A stretch of DNA of 49,425 nt from Halomonas colorata (lineage in GTDB: Bacteria; Pseudomonadota; Gammaproteobacteria; Pseudomonadales; Halomonadaceae), in NCBI RefSeq assembly GCF_014897985.1, contig NZ_JABUZA010000034.1:1-49425 (forward strand). The letters are read 5' to 3'. The number at the start of each line of letters is the position of its first letter. The first letter of the stretch is position 1. A model generated the notes under the pieces. That model was not told where the DNA came from. It saw nothing but the letters and a program-made list of their open reading frames with translations, and did not search any database. Below are positions 7,592 through 15,720 of the stretch, in pieces. Both the position numbers and the translations under genes were made by a program.

Positions 7592-8809
7592 TTATAATGG
7601 GTTCATGGTCTCGCCAGGTGCTAATGGGGGACATGTAGCGCTATGAATATTGTGGCATACCCGGTTACGGCCCTCGCGCTTCGCTTGATAAAGCGCTTCA
7701 TCGGCCGATTTGATCAAGGTTTGAAGGCTGGTACTGCCGTCTAGTGAGCCGCAACACACACCGACACTGACGCTTACTATTCCATTAGTGGGCTGATGAG
7801 GTATGGCAAGATCAATAACGTGCTGGCGGATGCTCTCTGCTAAGAGAAGCGAGCTTTTAAATGATGATGTCTCATTAGGATGTAACACCAGAAATTCTTC
7901 CCCGCCATATCGGCACACAACGTCGTTAGTATCACAGGCGCTGCGTAGCGCGTTTGCTACTGCACATAGACAGCTATCACCTTCGTTGTGACCATAGTAA
8001 TCGTTATAAGCTTTGAAATTATCCACATCGATAAGGATGATGGCCACTCGCCTGGAGGCGCTGACGTTTCGCTTAAGCGCTTTGGCGCGAAGAGCCAGAG
8101 CTCGGCGATTGGCAAGATCGGTAAGAGGGTCAATACAAGAAATTCGCTCTAACTCTGCGTTACGGGCAGCCAGCTCTTCGCGTAGCTGCTCTACGCTCAC
8201 TTTTTCCAGATAAAGCCTTAAAGATTCGGCTGAGAAACGATAATTAGCCATTAACGAAAGCACCAGTACGGGCATCCCTACAGATAAGTGATGGAGAACG
8301 TACCTGGCGTTGGCGCCTTCCAAAAACCAGATAGTGGTATAAAGGCAAGCAAATACAAATAGAGAACCATAAAGACTGTACTCAAACGGGGGGGTGATAA
8401 CGATGGTGAGCACTAAAAAAAAGACTAGCCCCGCGTAAAAGTAATTTAATACGTTTGGATCATTGGAGCCGAGAAGAACGGCGCACCATACGAGGGTACC
8501 CAGACAAGCTTGGCAAACGCCGGCTAACTCCTTACGCCGAATAGAAACCGACCGCTGATAGTAAGCAAATAGCATAATGGTCGGTGGCCCAACGATTAAT
8601 CCACGCAGCAACACTGAGCGTAAAGTAATATCAGGCAGCAAATTGATATCGACAAGCGTATAAGAGAAATAGAACGTGGCCAGCCAGACGGTAATACGTT
8701 TGAGCGAGCGCAGACGCTCGTCATGCCGGTCACTATCATATAGATCACGCACCGTCACGTTACCGAGACGCTGTGAAAGTTGCTGATAATAGACAGAAAA
8801 TCGGTACAC
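7592..8809 (-). CDS. Membrane-anchored diguanylate cyclase (GGDEF)
   Basis: A 405-residue protein with about five or six hydrophobic helices in residues 35-190, a short coiled region (EKVSVEQLREELAARNAELERIS) and a C-terminal GGDEF domain (about 225-385). The signature is GGEEF at 302-306, and IILIDVDNFKAYNDYYGHNEGD supplies the metal and substrate residues, so synthesis of cyclic di-GMP is expected. The inhibitory I-site RxxD is replaced by DTND, so feedback inhibition at that site is unlikely. It starts with GTG and has only a weak ribosome site. It lies opposite to and between doeABX and doeCD; a functional link with ectoine use is unproven. Confidence 0.88.
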   Translation of the reverse strand: MYRFSVYYQQLSQRLGNVTVRDLYDSDRHDERLRSLKRITVWLATFYFSYTLVDINLLPDITLRSVLLRGLIVGPPTIMLFAYYQRSVSIRRKELAGVCQACLGTLVWCAVLLGSNDPNVLNYFYAGLVFFLVLTIVITPPFEYSLYGSLFVFACLYTTIWFLEGANARYVLHHLSVGMPVLVLSLMANYRFSAESLRLYLEKVSVEQLREELAARNAELERISCIDPLTDLANRRALALRAKALKRNVSASRRVAIILIDVDNFKAYNDYYGHNEGDSCLCAVANALRSACDTNDVVCRYGGEEFLVLHPNETSSFKSSLLLAESIRQHVIDLAIPHQPTNGIVSVSVGVCCGSLDGSTSLQTLIKSADEALYQAKREGRNRVCHNIHSATCPPLAPGETMNPL

Positions 8810-9188
8810 GGTAACGGTCTCTCAGCTTGCTAAGCCTTAACGTGACTATATTTGCGGAGCAGGTTTGCTCACAATCGTAAGAACTAGGGTCATCTTAGCC
8901 GAGTATTATGGTAAAAAACGTTTAAATTTAAAGTATCGCGGCTATTTACACTCTTTATAATTTTAGTTTGATACTGCGTAACAATACGCTTGCGCCAACC
9001 AAAAAAAACCACTCCCAAACGCCCGTTGACAAAAAAAGCCGCATAATAAGTGGCAGTTTTCAAAAACACTTCGTGCGCTATCTCCCTTACGCTAGGCACA
9101 TCGAAAAACTAGGCCAAAAGCTAATTTTTCAATCGTCAACGTGCAACGGTTTGTCGCCTGTCAATGGCTTCAACCAGGGGAGGTTTCC
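8810..9188. other. Divergent intergenic region between the GGDEF gene and doeC
   Basis: About 380 bases, richer in A and T than its neighbours, lie between two divergently transcribed genes and should hold promoters for both. TATAAT at 8956-8961 is a perfect -10 box but lacks a good -35 at the right distance. TTGACA at 9026-9031 is a perfect -35 without a convincing -10. No gene, riboswitch or clear DoeX operator was recognised. Confidence 0.4.
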
Positions 9189-10685
9189 ATGACCACACTA
9201 TCGACCACGCTGGTTAAACGCTTGGAAGACCCACGCCTGTTCCGCCAGTATGCCTATGTGAATGGCAAATGGACGCATGGGGAAGGTGGCCGTGAAGAAG
9301 CGGTGTATGATCCGGCAACCAACGAAGCTATTGGTCATATCCCGCTGCTTGAAGCCAAACAGATTACCGCAGCTGTTGATGCGGCAGAGGCCGCCTTTGT
9401 CCGCTGGCGTGCCCTGCGTGCCGATGAGCGCTGCGAACGTCTGCTCGCCTGGTACGATTTGATTCAGGCCAATCGTGAAGATCTGGCGACCATCATGACG
9501 CTGGAGCAGGGCAAACCGCTGCCTGATGCGCGTGGTGAAGTAGAGTACGGGGCAAGCTTTGTGCGCTGGTTCGCCGAAGAAGGTAAGCGCACTTACGGGG
9601 AAACTATCCCCAGCCATATTCCCAACGCCTCGTTGGGGACTATCAAAGAGCCTGTCGGGATCGCCGCGATGATTACGCCGTGGAATTTTCCACTGGCAAT
9701 GATTACCCGTAAAGCGGCGGCCGCGCTGGCTGCTGGTTGCCCGGTGATTGTGAAACCTGCCAATGAGACGCCCTTTTCAGCGCTGGCGCTGGCAGAATTG
9801 GCCGAGCGGGCAGGCATACCGGACGGTATCTTTAACGTTGTGCTGGGTGAGCCTGCCGAGGTTTCTAAAATACTGTGCAGCGAGCCGCGCATTCGAGCGC
9901 TGTCATTTACCGGCTCCACCCGCGTTGGCCGCCTGTTAATGGAACAAAGCGCCGGTACCGTGAAACGTCTTTCCCTGGAATTGGGTGGCAATGCGCCGTT
10001 TATCGTTGGGCCGGATATGGATCCTAAGGAAGCGGCCTATGCGGCGGTTGCGGCCAAGTTCCAAACGGCCGGGCAGGACTGTCTGGCAGCCAATCGTATT
10101 CTGGTGCACGAATCCATTCACGATGAGTTTGTTAAGCAATTTACCGAGCGCATGGCGGCGTTAACCGTAGGTAACGGATTGCAGGGTGAAGTAGACCTTG
10201 GCCCGTTGATTCATCGCCAAGCCGTAGAGAAGGCCGCTGCAATTGTCGACGATGCGATTTCCCAGGGTGCAACGCTAGTGATGGGTGACCAGAGCCAAGC
10301 CCCGGGCGATAACTTCTTTATGCCGGTGCTATTAACGGACGTAACGCCACAAATGAAAGTCTGGCGGGAAGAGAACTTCGCCCCTGTGGCCGGGATTACT
10401 GCTTATTCGAGCGATGAAGAAGTCATCGAGCTTGCCAATGATACCGAGTATGGCCTGGCGGCCTATGTCTATACCCATGATATCCGCCGGATCTGGAAAC
10501 TGATGCGTGCGCTGGAGTACGGCATGGTCAGCGTCAATTCGGTGAAGATGACCGGCCCGCCGGTGCCGTTCGGCGGCGTGAAACAGTCTGGTCTTGGCCG
10601 GGAGGGCGGCGCCACCGGTATCGACGAGTATCTCGAAACCAAGTATTACTGTTTGGGCGCGCTTGGGTCGGTCTCGGGAAGCTAG
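9189..10685 (+). CDS. doeC: Aspartate-semialdehyde dehydrogenase of ectoine catabolism, DoeC
   Basis: A 498-residue NAD(P)-dependent aldehyde dehydrogenase closest in pattern to the succinate-semialdehyde dehydrogenase (GabD) branch. Catalytic Cys298 (TAGQDCLAANR), general base Glu264 (LELGGNAP) and the oxyanion Asn in TPWNFP (about 166) are present. In the ectoine pathway the DoeC enzyme oxidises L-aspartate semialdehyde to L-aspartate. That assignment here rests on doeD next door and doeABX upstream; sequence alone would also allow succinate semialdehyde. The start at 9189 is chosen over 9141 because GGGGAGG lies just in front of it. Confidence 0.85.
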   Translation: MTTLSTTLVKRLEDPRLFRQYAYVNGKWTHGEGGREEAVYDPATNEAIGHIPLLEAKQITAAVDAAEAAFVRWRALRADERCERLLAWYDLIQANREDLATIMTLEQGKPLPDARGEVEYGASFVRWFAEEGKRTYGETIPSHIPNASLGTIKEPVGIAAMITPWNFPLAMITRKAAAALAAGCPVIVKPANETPFSALALAELAERAGIPDGIFNVVLGEPAEVSKILCSEPRIRALSFTGSTRVGRLLMEQSAGTVKRLSLELGGNAPFIVGPDMDPKEAAYAAVAAKFQTAGQDCLAANRILVHESIHDEFVKQFTERMAALTVGNGLQGEVDLGPLIHRQAVEKAAAIVDDAISQGATLVMGDQSQAPGDNFFMPVLLTDVTPQMKVWREENFAPVAGITAYSSDEEVIELANDTEYGLAAYVYTHDIRRIWKLMRALEYGMVSVNSVKMTGPPVPFGGVKQSGLGREGGATGIDEYLETKYYCLGALGSVSGS

Positions 10686-10772
10686 CGGCGCAGATTGCAT
10701 AAAAACTTACGTTGTTACTAATTTTAAAAACTTTCCTAACAGTAGGAAGGTTGATCGTACAGAGAGAACGCT

Positions 10773-12206
10773 ATGAGCTTGCATCAGGATCTGATCGAAC
10801 GCGACCGCAAAGTCACTTTTCACGCCTCTACTCACCTGCGTGATTTTGCCCATGGCGATGCGCCGGGCCGTGTAATTACCGGCGGTAAGGGCATCAATAT
10901 CGTGGATAAGGACGGCCGCGAATTTATCGACGGCTTTGCCGGGCTTTACTGCGTGAATATCGGCTATGGCCGCACGGAAATTGCCGAGGCGATTTATAAG
11001 CAGGCAATGGAAATCTCCTACTACCACACTTACGTGGGCCACTCGAACGAGCCGCAGATTGCGCTTTCCGAGCGTATTCTGAAAATCGCCGGCATGAACA
11101 TGTCCAAAGTCTACTACGGCATGTCAGGCTCAGACGCTAACGAAACCCAGCTGAAAATCGTGCGTTACTACAACAACGTGCTGGGCCGTCCGCAGAAGAA
11201 AAAGGTGATCTCGCGGATGCGCGGCTACCACGGCTCGGGCATTGCTTCCGGCTCACTGACCGGCCTCAAGGCGTTCCATGATCATTTCGATCTGCCTATC
11301 GATACCATCCGCCATACCGAAGCGCCGCACTACTACCTGCGCGCAGCCGAACAGCACGGCATGACTGAGCTCGAGTTCTCGTCTTACTGCGCCGACAAGC
11401 TGGAAGAGATGATTCTTGAAGAAGGCCCGGATACCGTGGCGGCGTTTATCGGCGAGCCGGTATTGGGTACGGGCGGTATCGTACCGCCGCCGGAAGGCTA
11501 CTGGGATGCGATTCAAGCCGTGCTTGCCAAGTACGATGTGCTGCTGATCGCTGATGAAGTGGTGTGTGGCTTCGGGCGTACCGGCTCTGACTTCGGTAGC
11601 CACCACTACAACATGAAGCCTGATCTGGTCACGATTGCTAAAGGCCTGACCAGTGCTTACCAGCCGCTTTCCGGCGTGATTGTGGGTGAAAAAGTATGGC
11701 AAGTGCTTGAGCAGGGCACCGGCGAGTTTGGTCCCATCGGTCACGGTTGGACCTACTCTGGTCATGCGCTGGGCTGTGCGGCGGGCATTGCCAACCTGGA
11801 TATCATTGAGCGTGAAAACCTGGTGGGCAACGCCGCGGAAACGGGTGCCTACTTCCAGGCGCAGCTTAAGGCTACCTTTGAAGGCCATCCGCTGTTAGGA
11901 GATGTGCGCGGCGTTGGCCTGATGGCCGCGCTTGAGTTTTCGCCCGAGGCGAAACAGCGCCTGCACTTTGACCCGGCATTAAAAGTTGGCCCACGCGTGG
12001 CGGCAGCGGCAATGGAAGAGAACTTGATTGCTCGCGCCATGCCCCAAGGGGATATCCTGGGCTTTGCGCCTCCGCTTACTATCAATCGCTCAGAAGTTGA
12101 TGACATGATTGGTCGCGCCAAACGCGCTATCGACCGTGTAGCGGATGAGCTTACGCGCTCAGGCGATCTGAAAAAAGGCCATCAGGAAGCTGCCTTTACG
12201 GTTTAA
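10773..12206 (+). CDS. doeD: Diaminobutyrate transaminase DoeD (class III, PLP)
   Basis: A 477-residue class III aminotransferase. The PLP lysine is Lys290 in TIAKGLTSAYQPL and the pyridine-binding aspartate is Asp261 in LLIADEVVCGFGRTG. GMSGSDANETQLK (about 116-128) binds the phosphate of the cofactor. In ectoine catabolism it converts 2,4-diaminobutyrate to aspartate semialdehyde, which DoeC then oxidises. It starts 87 bases after doeC and ends just before a strong terminator. By sequence alone other omega-amino acid transaminases look similar, so the substrate depends on context. Confidence 0.87.
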   Translation: MSLHQDLIERDRKVTFHASTHLRDFAHGDAPGRVITGGKGINIVDKDGREFIDGFAGLYCVNIGYGRTEIAEAIYKQAMEISYYHTYVGHSNEPQIALSERILKIAGMNMSKVYYGMSGSDANETQLKIVRYYNNVLGRPQKKKVISRMRGYHGSGIASGSLTGLKAFHDHFDLPIDTIRHTEAPHYYLRAAEQHGMTELEFSSYCADKLEEMILEEGPDTVAAFIGEPVLGTGGIVPPPEGYWDAIQAVLAKYDVLLIADEVVCGFGRTGSDFGSHHYNMKPDLVTIAKGLTSAYQPLSGVIVGEKVWQVLEQGTGEFGPIGHGWTYSGHALGCAAGIANLDIIERENLVGNAAETGAYFQAQLKATFEGHPLLGDVRGVGLMAALEFSPEAKQRLHFDPALKVGPRVAAAAMEENLIARAMPQGDILGFAPPLTINRSEVDDMIGRAKRAIDRVADELTRSGDLKKGHQEAAFTV

Positions 12207-12226
12207 TGGATAGGCGCTGACCTTAT

Positions 12227-12262
12227 AAACGCCGCTGCTTATGCAGCGGCGTTTTTGTTTTT
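12227..12262 (+). terminator. Rho-independent terminator of doeCD
   Basis: A perfect 12-base stem (AAACGCCGCTGC with GCAGCGGCGTTT) around a TTAT loop is followed by TTGTTTTT. It starts 20 bases after the doeD stop codon and is one of the strongest terminators in the window. Confidence 0.93.
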
Positions 12263-12318
12263 GAACAAGGCGGCTATGCTGAACAGAGTGCATGATCGAC
12301 TGAGAGGCAGGAGTGACT

Positions 12319-12996
12319 ATGCAACCGGTATTGGCTTTTGATGTTTACGGCACGCTGATTGATACACAAGGGGTTACCACCGAGCTTGAACGGCGCCTGA
12401 CGGATGCCTCCAAGGCGGGTGAGTTTGCCAAGCGATGGCGGGAGAAGCAGCTGGAGTACAGCTTTCGGCACGCATTGATGGGGGCTTACGTGCCTTTTTC
12501 AGAATGCACACGAGAAGCCCTGGTGTTCACCAACCGTGCGCTACAGGCGGGCCTTTCGGATAACGACCACGATCACCTGATGGCTATATATGCAGAGCTT
12601 CCTGCCTTCCCTGACGTGGTGCCTGCTATTGATCAGCTACGTGACGCGGGTATCCGTTGCGTGGCGTTTTCCAACGGCACGGCTGAAGCGGTTACACAGT
12701 TGCTGGCACGTGCGGGGGTAGAAAGCCATATGGACGCGGTGGTGAGCGTGGATGATATCAAGCGCTTTAAACCAGACCCGGCAGTCTATGCGTATCTTCG
12801 CGCGCAGCTGGAGACGCGCCCTGAGCATACCTGGTTAATTTCCAGCAATCCCTTTGACGTGATTGGTGCAACCCATGCAGGGCTACGCAGTGCCTGGGTG
12901 CGGCGTCATTCCGATGCGCCATTTGATCCGTGGGGGATCGAGCCGGATATGACGGTGCCTGATTTGGAAACGCTGGCGGGGCGACTGATCGGTTAG
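12319..12996 (+). CDS. Haloacid dehalogenase type II (HAD superfamily)
   Basis: A 225-residue HAD hydrolase of the L-2-haloacid dehalogenase type. Motif I is FDVYGTLID with nucleophile Asp8; the Tyr after DV is typical of dehalogenases rather than phosphatases. Motif II is AFSNGT, motif III is the lysine of FKPDPAVYAY, and motif IV is SSNPFDVIGATHAG. The ATG at 12319 is preferred over the GTG at 12313 because AGGAG lies six bases upstream. It is a stand-alone gene after the doeD terminator. The natural substrate may not be halogenated. Confidence 0.85.
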   Translation: MQPVLAFDVYGTLIDTQGVTTELERRLTDASKAGEFAKRWREKQLEYSFRHALMGAYVPFSECTREALVFTNRALQAGLSDNDHDHLMAIYAELPAFPDVVPAIDQLRDAGIRCVAFSNGTAEAVTQLLARAGVESHMDAVVSVDDIKRFKPDPAVYAYLRAQLETRPEHTWLISSNPFDVIGATHAGLRSAWVRRHSDAPFDPWGIEPDMTVPDLETLAGRLIG

Positions 12997-13056
12997 GTTG
13001 GTATCCCGTCCCTGAAGCCGCATAATAGGCTACACGTAACGACTTAGGACGCGATC

Positions 13057-13404
13057 ATGTCAGAGAAAATTTACTGTGTTGCCAGCTTTAAACCCAAACC
13101 GGGCAAAGAAGAGGAGGTGTTCAAGGCGCTTCAGTCGCTTGAACCAAATACTCACCGGGAAGACGCCTGCATTCACTACACGGTGACGCGCCAGATCGAT
13201 AATCCCTTCGCTCAGGGCACCGGTTACCCGATCGTATTCCATGAAATCTGGGCCAGTCGTGAAGAGTTTGAAGCGCATTGTCAGCGTAAAGAGATTCAGG
13301 ACTTCTTCGCTGAGCATGTTGAATCACCCGATGGCGATATCGAAGACGCCAATGTGTGCGTGTATACCGATGAACCGTGGAACTTTGACGCCCCCAAGGT
13401 ATAA
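13057..13404 (+). CDS. Antibiotic biosynthesis monooxygenase (ABM) domain protein
   Basis: A 115-residue single-domain protein of the dimeric alpha-beta barrel ABM family (YgiN-like). Visible signs are the N-terminal strand (YCVASFKPKPGKEEEVFKALQSLEPNTHRED), IVFHEIWASREEFEAHCQRKEIQDFF and the C-terminal strand. Family members include quinol monooxygenases and proteins with no known activity, so the reaction is open. It lies 48 bases before luxS on the same strand and may share its transcript. AGGA precedes the ATG. Confidence 0.75.
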   Translation: MSEKIYCVASFKPKPGKEEEVFKALQSLEPNTHREDACIHYTVTRQIDNPFAQGTGYPIVFHEIWASREEFEAHCQRKEIQDFFAEHVESPDGDIEDANVCVYTDEPWNFDAPKV

Positions 13405-13452
13405 ACCCCGCGTGTAGAATGGGCTCACGACACCGATAAACACGGAGCAAAC

Positions 13453-13920
13453 ATGACCGACAAGAAAATGAACGTTGAAAGCTTTAACCTGGACCATACC
13501 AAGGTAAAAGCGCCTTATGTGCGTCTGGCGGATATCAAGCAAGGCCAGAACGGCGACCAGATCCATAAATACGATCTGCGTATCTGCCAGCCCAATAAAG
13601 AACACATGGAGATGCCTGCGCTGCATTCTCTTGAGCACTTAATGGCCGAGCTATCGCGCAATCATACCGATAAAGTCGTCGATATCAGCCCCATGGGCTG
13701 CCAAACCGGCTTCTATATCGCGATGATTAACCACGATAACTACGACGACGTGCTAACCATCATCGAGCAAACGCTGAACGATGTACTAATCGCCACCGAA
13801 GTACCTGCCTGCAACGAAATGCAGTGTGGATGGGCCGCCAGCCACAGCCTGGAAGGTGCTCAGGAACTCGCTCGTAACCTGCTCGCCAAACGCGGTGAGT
13901 GGACGGAAGTATTTGCTTGA
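13453..13920 (+). CDS. luxS: S-ribosylhomocysteine lyase LuxS
   Basis: Cleaves S-ribosylhomocysteine to homocysteine and 4,5-dihydroxy-2,3-pentanedione, the precursor of autoinducer-2, in the activated methyl cycle. The 155-residue protein has all expected residues: metal ligands His58 and His62 with Glu61 in HSLEH, Cys125 in NEMQCGWA, and the catalytic Cys83 in [12 protein letters not shown] precedes the ATG. The nucleosidase partner (mtn/pfs) is not in the window. A hairpin 25 bases after the stop probably ends the transcript. Confidence 0.95.
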   Translation: MTDKKMNVESFNLDHTKVKAPYVRLADIKQGQNGDQIHKYDLRICQPNKEHMEMPALHSLEHLMAELSRNHTDKVVDISPMGCQTGFYIAMINHDNYDDVLTIIEQTLNDVLIATEVPACNEMQCGWAASHSLEGAQELARNLLAKRGEWTEVFA

Positions 13921-13945
13921 TTACGTAGTGATTTAGTAAACCTAA

Positions 13946-13967
13946 AACGCCTCTGTATAGAGGCGTT
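13946..13967. terminator. Bidirectional hairpin between luxS and the pyrophosphatase gene
   Basis: A perfect 9-base stem (AACGCCTCT with AGAGGCGTT) surrounds a GTAT loop between two convergent genes. On the minus strand it is followed by TTTTAGGTTTA, as expected of a terminator for the pyrophosphatase gene. On the plus strand the T-run is poor. Confidence 0.7.
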
Positions 13968-14021
13968 CTGCTGATAAGCTTGGTTATTTTTGCATTTGTT
14001 TTGCTATATAACACAGCTTAT

Positions 14022-14726
14022 TTATGGCGTTGAAAAATTCTCAGCGGCCGCTTCTAATACAGCTAAAGCGGATTCGGCATCTTCAAACCCAAGTCCTTCC
14101 ATACCGCCATCGGGCCCTTTGTAGTTTGCAAACCAAATATCGATGATTTGGCTAACACCAGGGAATTCACTATCGAGCTGCGTCATGCTTTCAACATGGG
14201 CAAATGGTGAACCTTGAGTCAGCACCGCTATGAGTTTGTCGTCTTGCTCACCGCCATCCAGCATTTTCAGAACCCCAATAACGCGGACATCAACGATTTC
14301 GCCGCGTGGAATTGCCTGACCTAGCACAATCACGTCGAGCGGGTCGCCATCACCGCCCATTTCTTTAGGTAGGTCTGTGCCAGGAATCGCACCGTAATTT
14401 CCGGGGTAACCCAGATAATTTACAACGCGGGGCGCATCATTTTTATATTCCCAGTAAACCGCGTTAGTATCTTCTTTACTAACTTCCCATTTAGCTGATG
14501 TGCCTGTTGGGATTTCAATAATGGCGCTGACAACGCCATTAGAATTTATAGCATCCATCGCCATTAAATCTTGATCACCAACAATGGTGAAATCGTCCTT
14601 CATGTTCATGCTTGAGCTGTGAGGCGTTGTCTCAGAAAATGCTAAGCCACCCAGCGGCTCCGCATGAACGGTAGTCGTTAGCATTGAGGCGTACATCAAA
14701 CTCGCAAGCAATATTTTGTTACGCAT
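14022..14726 (-). CDS. Exported family I inorganic pyrophosphatase
   Basis: Hydrolyses pyrophosphate to two phosphates. The family I signature is clear in GDGDPLDVIVLG, and EYKNDAPRVVNYLGYPGNYGAIPGT and MLDGGEQDDKLIAVL supply further active-site residues. Unlike the standard cytosolic enzyme of about 175 residues, this 234-residue protein starts with a signal peptide (MRNKILLASLMYASMLTTTVHA, likely cut before EP) and an additional N-terminal region. It should act outside the cytoplasmic membrane. The ATG at 14726 follows GGGA at good distance and gives a cleaner signal peptide than the GTG at 14738. Confidence 0.87.
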   Translation of the reverse strand: MRNKILLASLMYASMLTTTVHAEPLGGLAFSETTPHSSSMNMKDDFTIVGDQDLMAMDAINSNGVVSAIIEIPTGTSAKWEVSKEDTNAVYWEYKNDAPRVVNYLGYPGNYGAIPGTDLPKEMGGDGDPLDVIVLGQAIPRGEIVDVRVIGVLKMLDGGEQDDKLIAVLTQGSPFAHVESMTQLDSEFPGVSQIIDIWFANYKGPDGGMEGLGFEDAESALAVLEAAAENFSTP

Positions 14727-14814
14727 AACAATTCCCACACCTGATTAGATTTTACAAAAACGTTTACAAAAACTTATCAGGTGGGGATGACGCATTAATG
14801 ACAGTTTCAACATG

Positions 14815-15465
14815 TCAGGCAGGATCAATTGTAAGTAGCAGTCGCTTTTGGCCTTCATTAAGTGAGGGGCTGCGGTGCGCTAGTGCGCTATGCTCGCATC
14901 CTTCCCAACCACTGCCTTTAATAAGCGCGATATCGCCTGCTTTGAGCGTTTGGACGGCATTAGGTTTAAGTACTATTTCAGGCCTGTCAGGAGTCGGGGC
15001 TCCCAATCCATCGCGGTTAACGGCTTCTTCGGGCAGCCATTCACTGCCGGGGCCTAGGTAGGTTGTCACTAAGCGCACAGGAAGATTGTCGCAATGAAAA
15101 CGCGGGCACATCGCCTCGGTCAATATTCTAAGCCGTATACCTACGGTCTGTGACTCAAACAGATAAGCAACCGCCTGGGCAAGGGACACAATATCGTCAA
15201 TCAGAGCATTTGCCGCCTCCGGCTGCGGCGCGCGGCGCCTAAGTTCTTCTATGAGGTTGTCATCGGGGGTACCTAACCATGAAAACTGCCAGGGGCGCTC
15301 TGTTTGGCATTGCGCCGTAGCACTTAATGCAACGTCGGCAGGTAAGCGGCGTTGCATCACGGCAATATTAATGGAATCTTCAAATATACGCGGCAGCACG
15401 CTGATATCTTTACCCATCGCGGCATGAATGGGAGACAGTGTGGTCGAGGAGGCGGTGGCGGTCAT
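14815..15465 (-). CDS. DUF1826 domain-containing protein
   Basis: A 216-residue protein of the DUF1826 family, of unknown biochemical role. Family members are often found near zinc-homeostasis genes such as COG0523 GTPases. Segments such as RLRILTEAMCPRFHCDNLPVRLVTTYLGPGSEWL and AGDIALIKGSGWEG..EHSALAHRSP resemble a cupin-like or 2-oxoglutarate oxygenase-like core with several His and Cys, though that fold is my inference. GAGG lies eight bases before the ATG. A Zur-like palindrome stands about 50 bases upstream, which would make it a zinc-starvation gene. No other zinc genes adjoin it. Confidence 0.8.
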   Translation of the reverse strand: MTATASSTTLSPIHAAMGKDISVLPRIFEDSINIAVMQRRLPADVALSATAQCQTERPWQFSWLGTPDDNLIEELRRRAPQPEAANALIDDIVSLAQAVAYLFESQTVGIRLRILTEAMCPRFHCDNLPVRLVTTYLGPGSEWLPEEAVNRDGLGAPTPDRPEIVLKPNAVQTLKAGDIALIKGSGWEGCEHSALAHRSPSLNEGQKRLLLTIDPA

Positions 15466-15517
15466 AAGTTAACCTCGTCAAAGAAGAACGTAGTTAGTTA
15501 TCAAAATCATAATTGAT

Positions 15518-15529
15518 ATGTTATAACAT
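15518..15529 (-). promoter_or_regulatory. Zur-like operator upstream of the DUF1826 gene
   Basis: ATGTTATAACAT is a perfect 12-base palindrome in an AT-rich stretch 53 bases before the DUF1826 start codon. It matches the core of the proteobacterial zinc uptake regulator motif (TGTTATAACA). The gene family fits with zinc control. The outer flanks do not continue the symmetry, so the assignment is probable rather than certain. Confidence 0.6.
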
Positions 15530-15720
15530 TAAATGCAGTTTGAGGTAACCTAACATTATTTTTCGGCATGCCGTTATCGCTTAATACCTTTCCATCCAAG
15601 CGCTTAGACATTCTGCGGGCGGCCACCATTGCCCATGTCAGAAAAGGCCTGCAGAGGTCTATTGACAGGCGTCCATAGTTGCTCCTATAAACACGCTATA
15701 ACCCCTCACCTCAGGCGCTC

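Noticed and set aside
11253..11888. Minus-strand frame of 211 codons
   Set aside because: Antisense to doeD; no family features.
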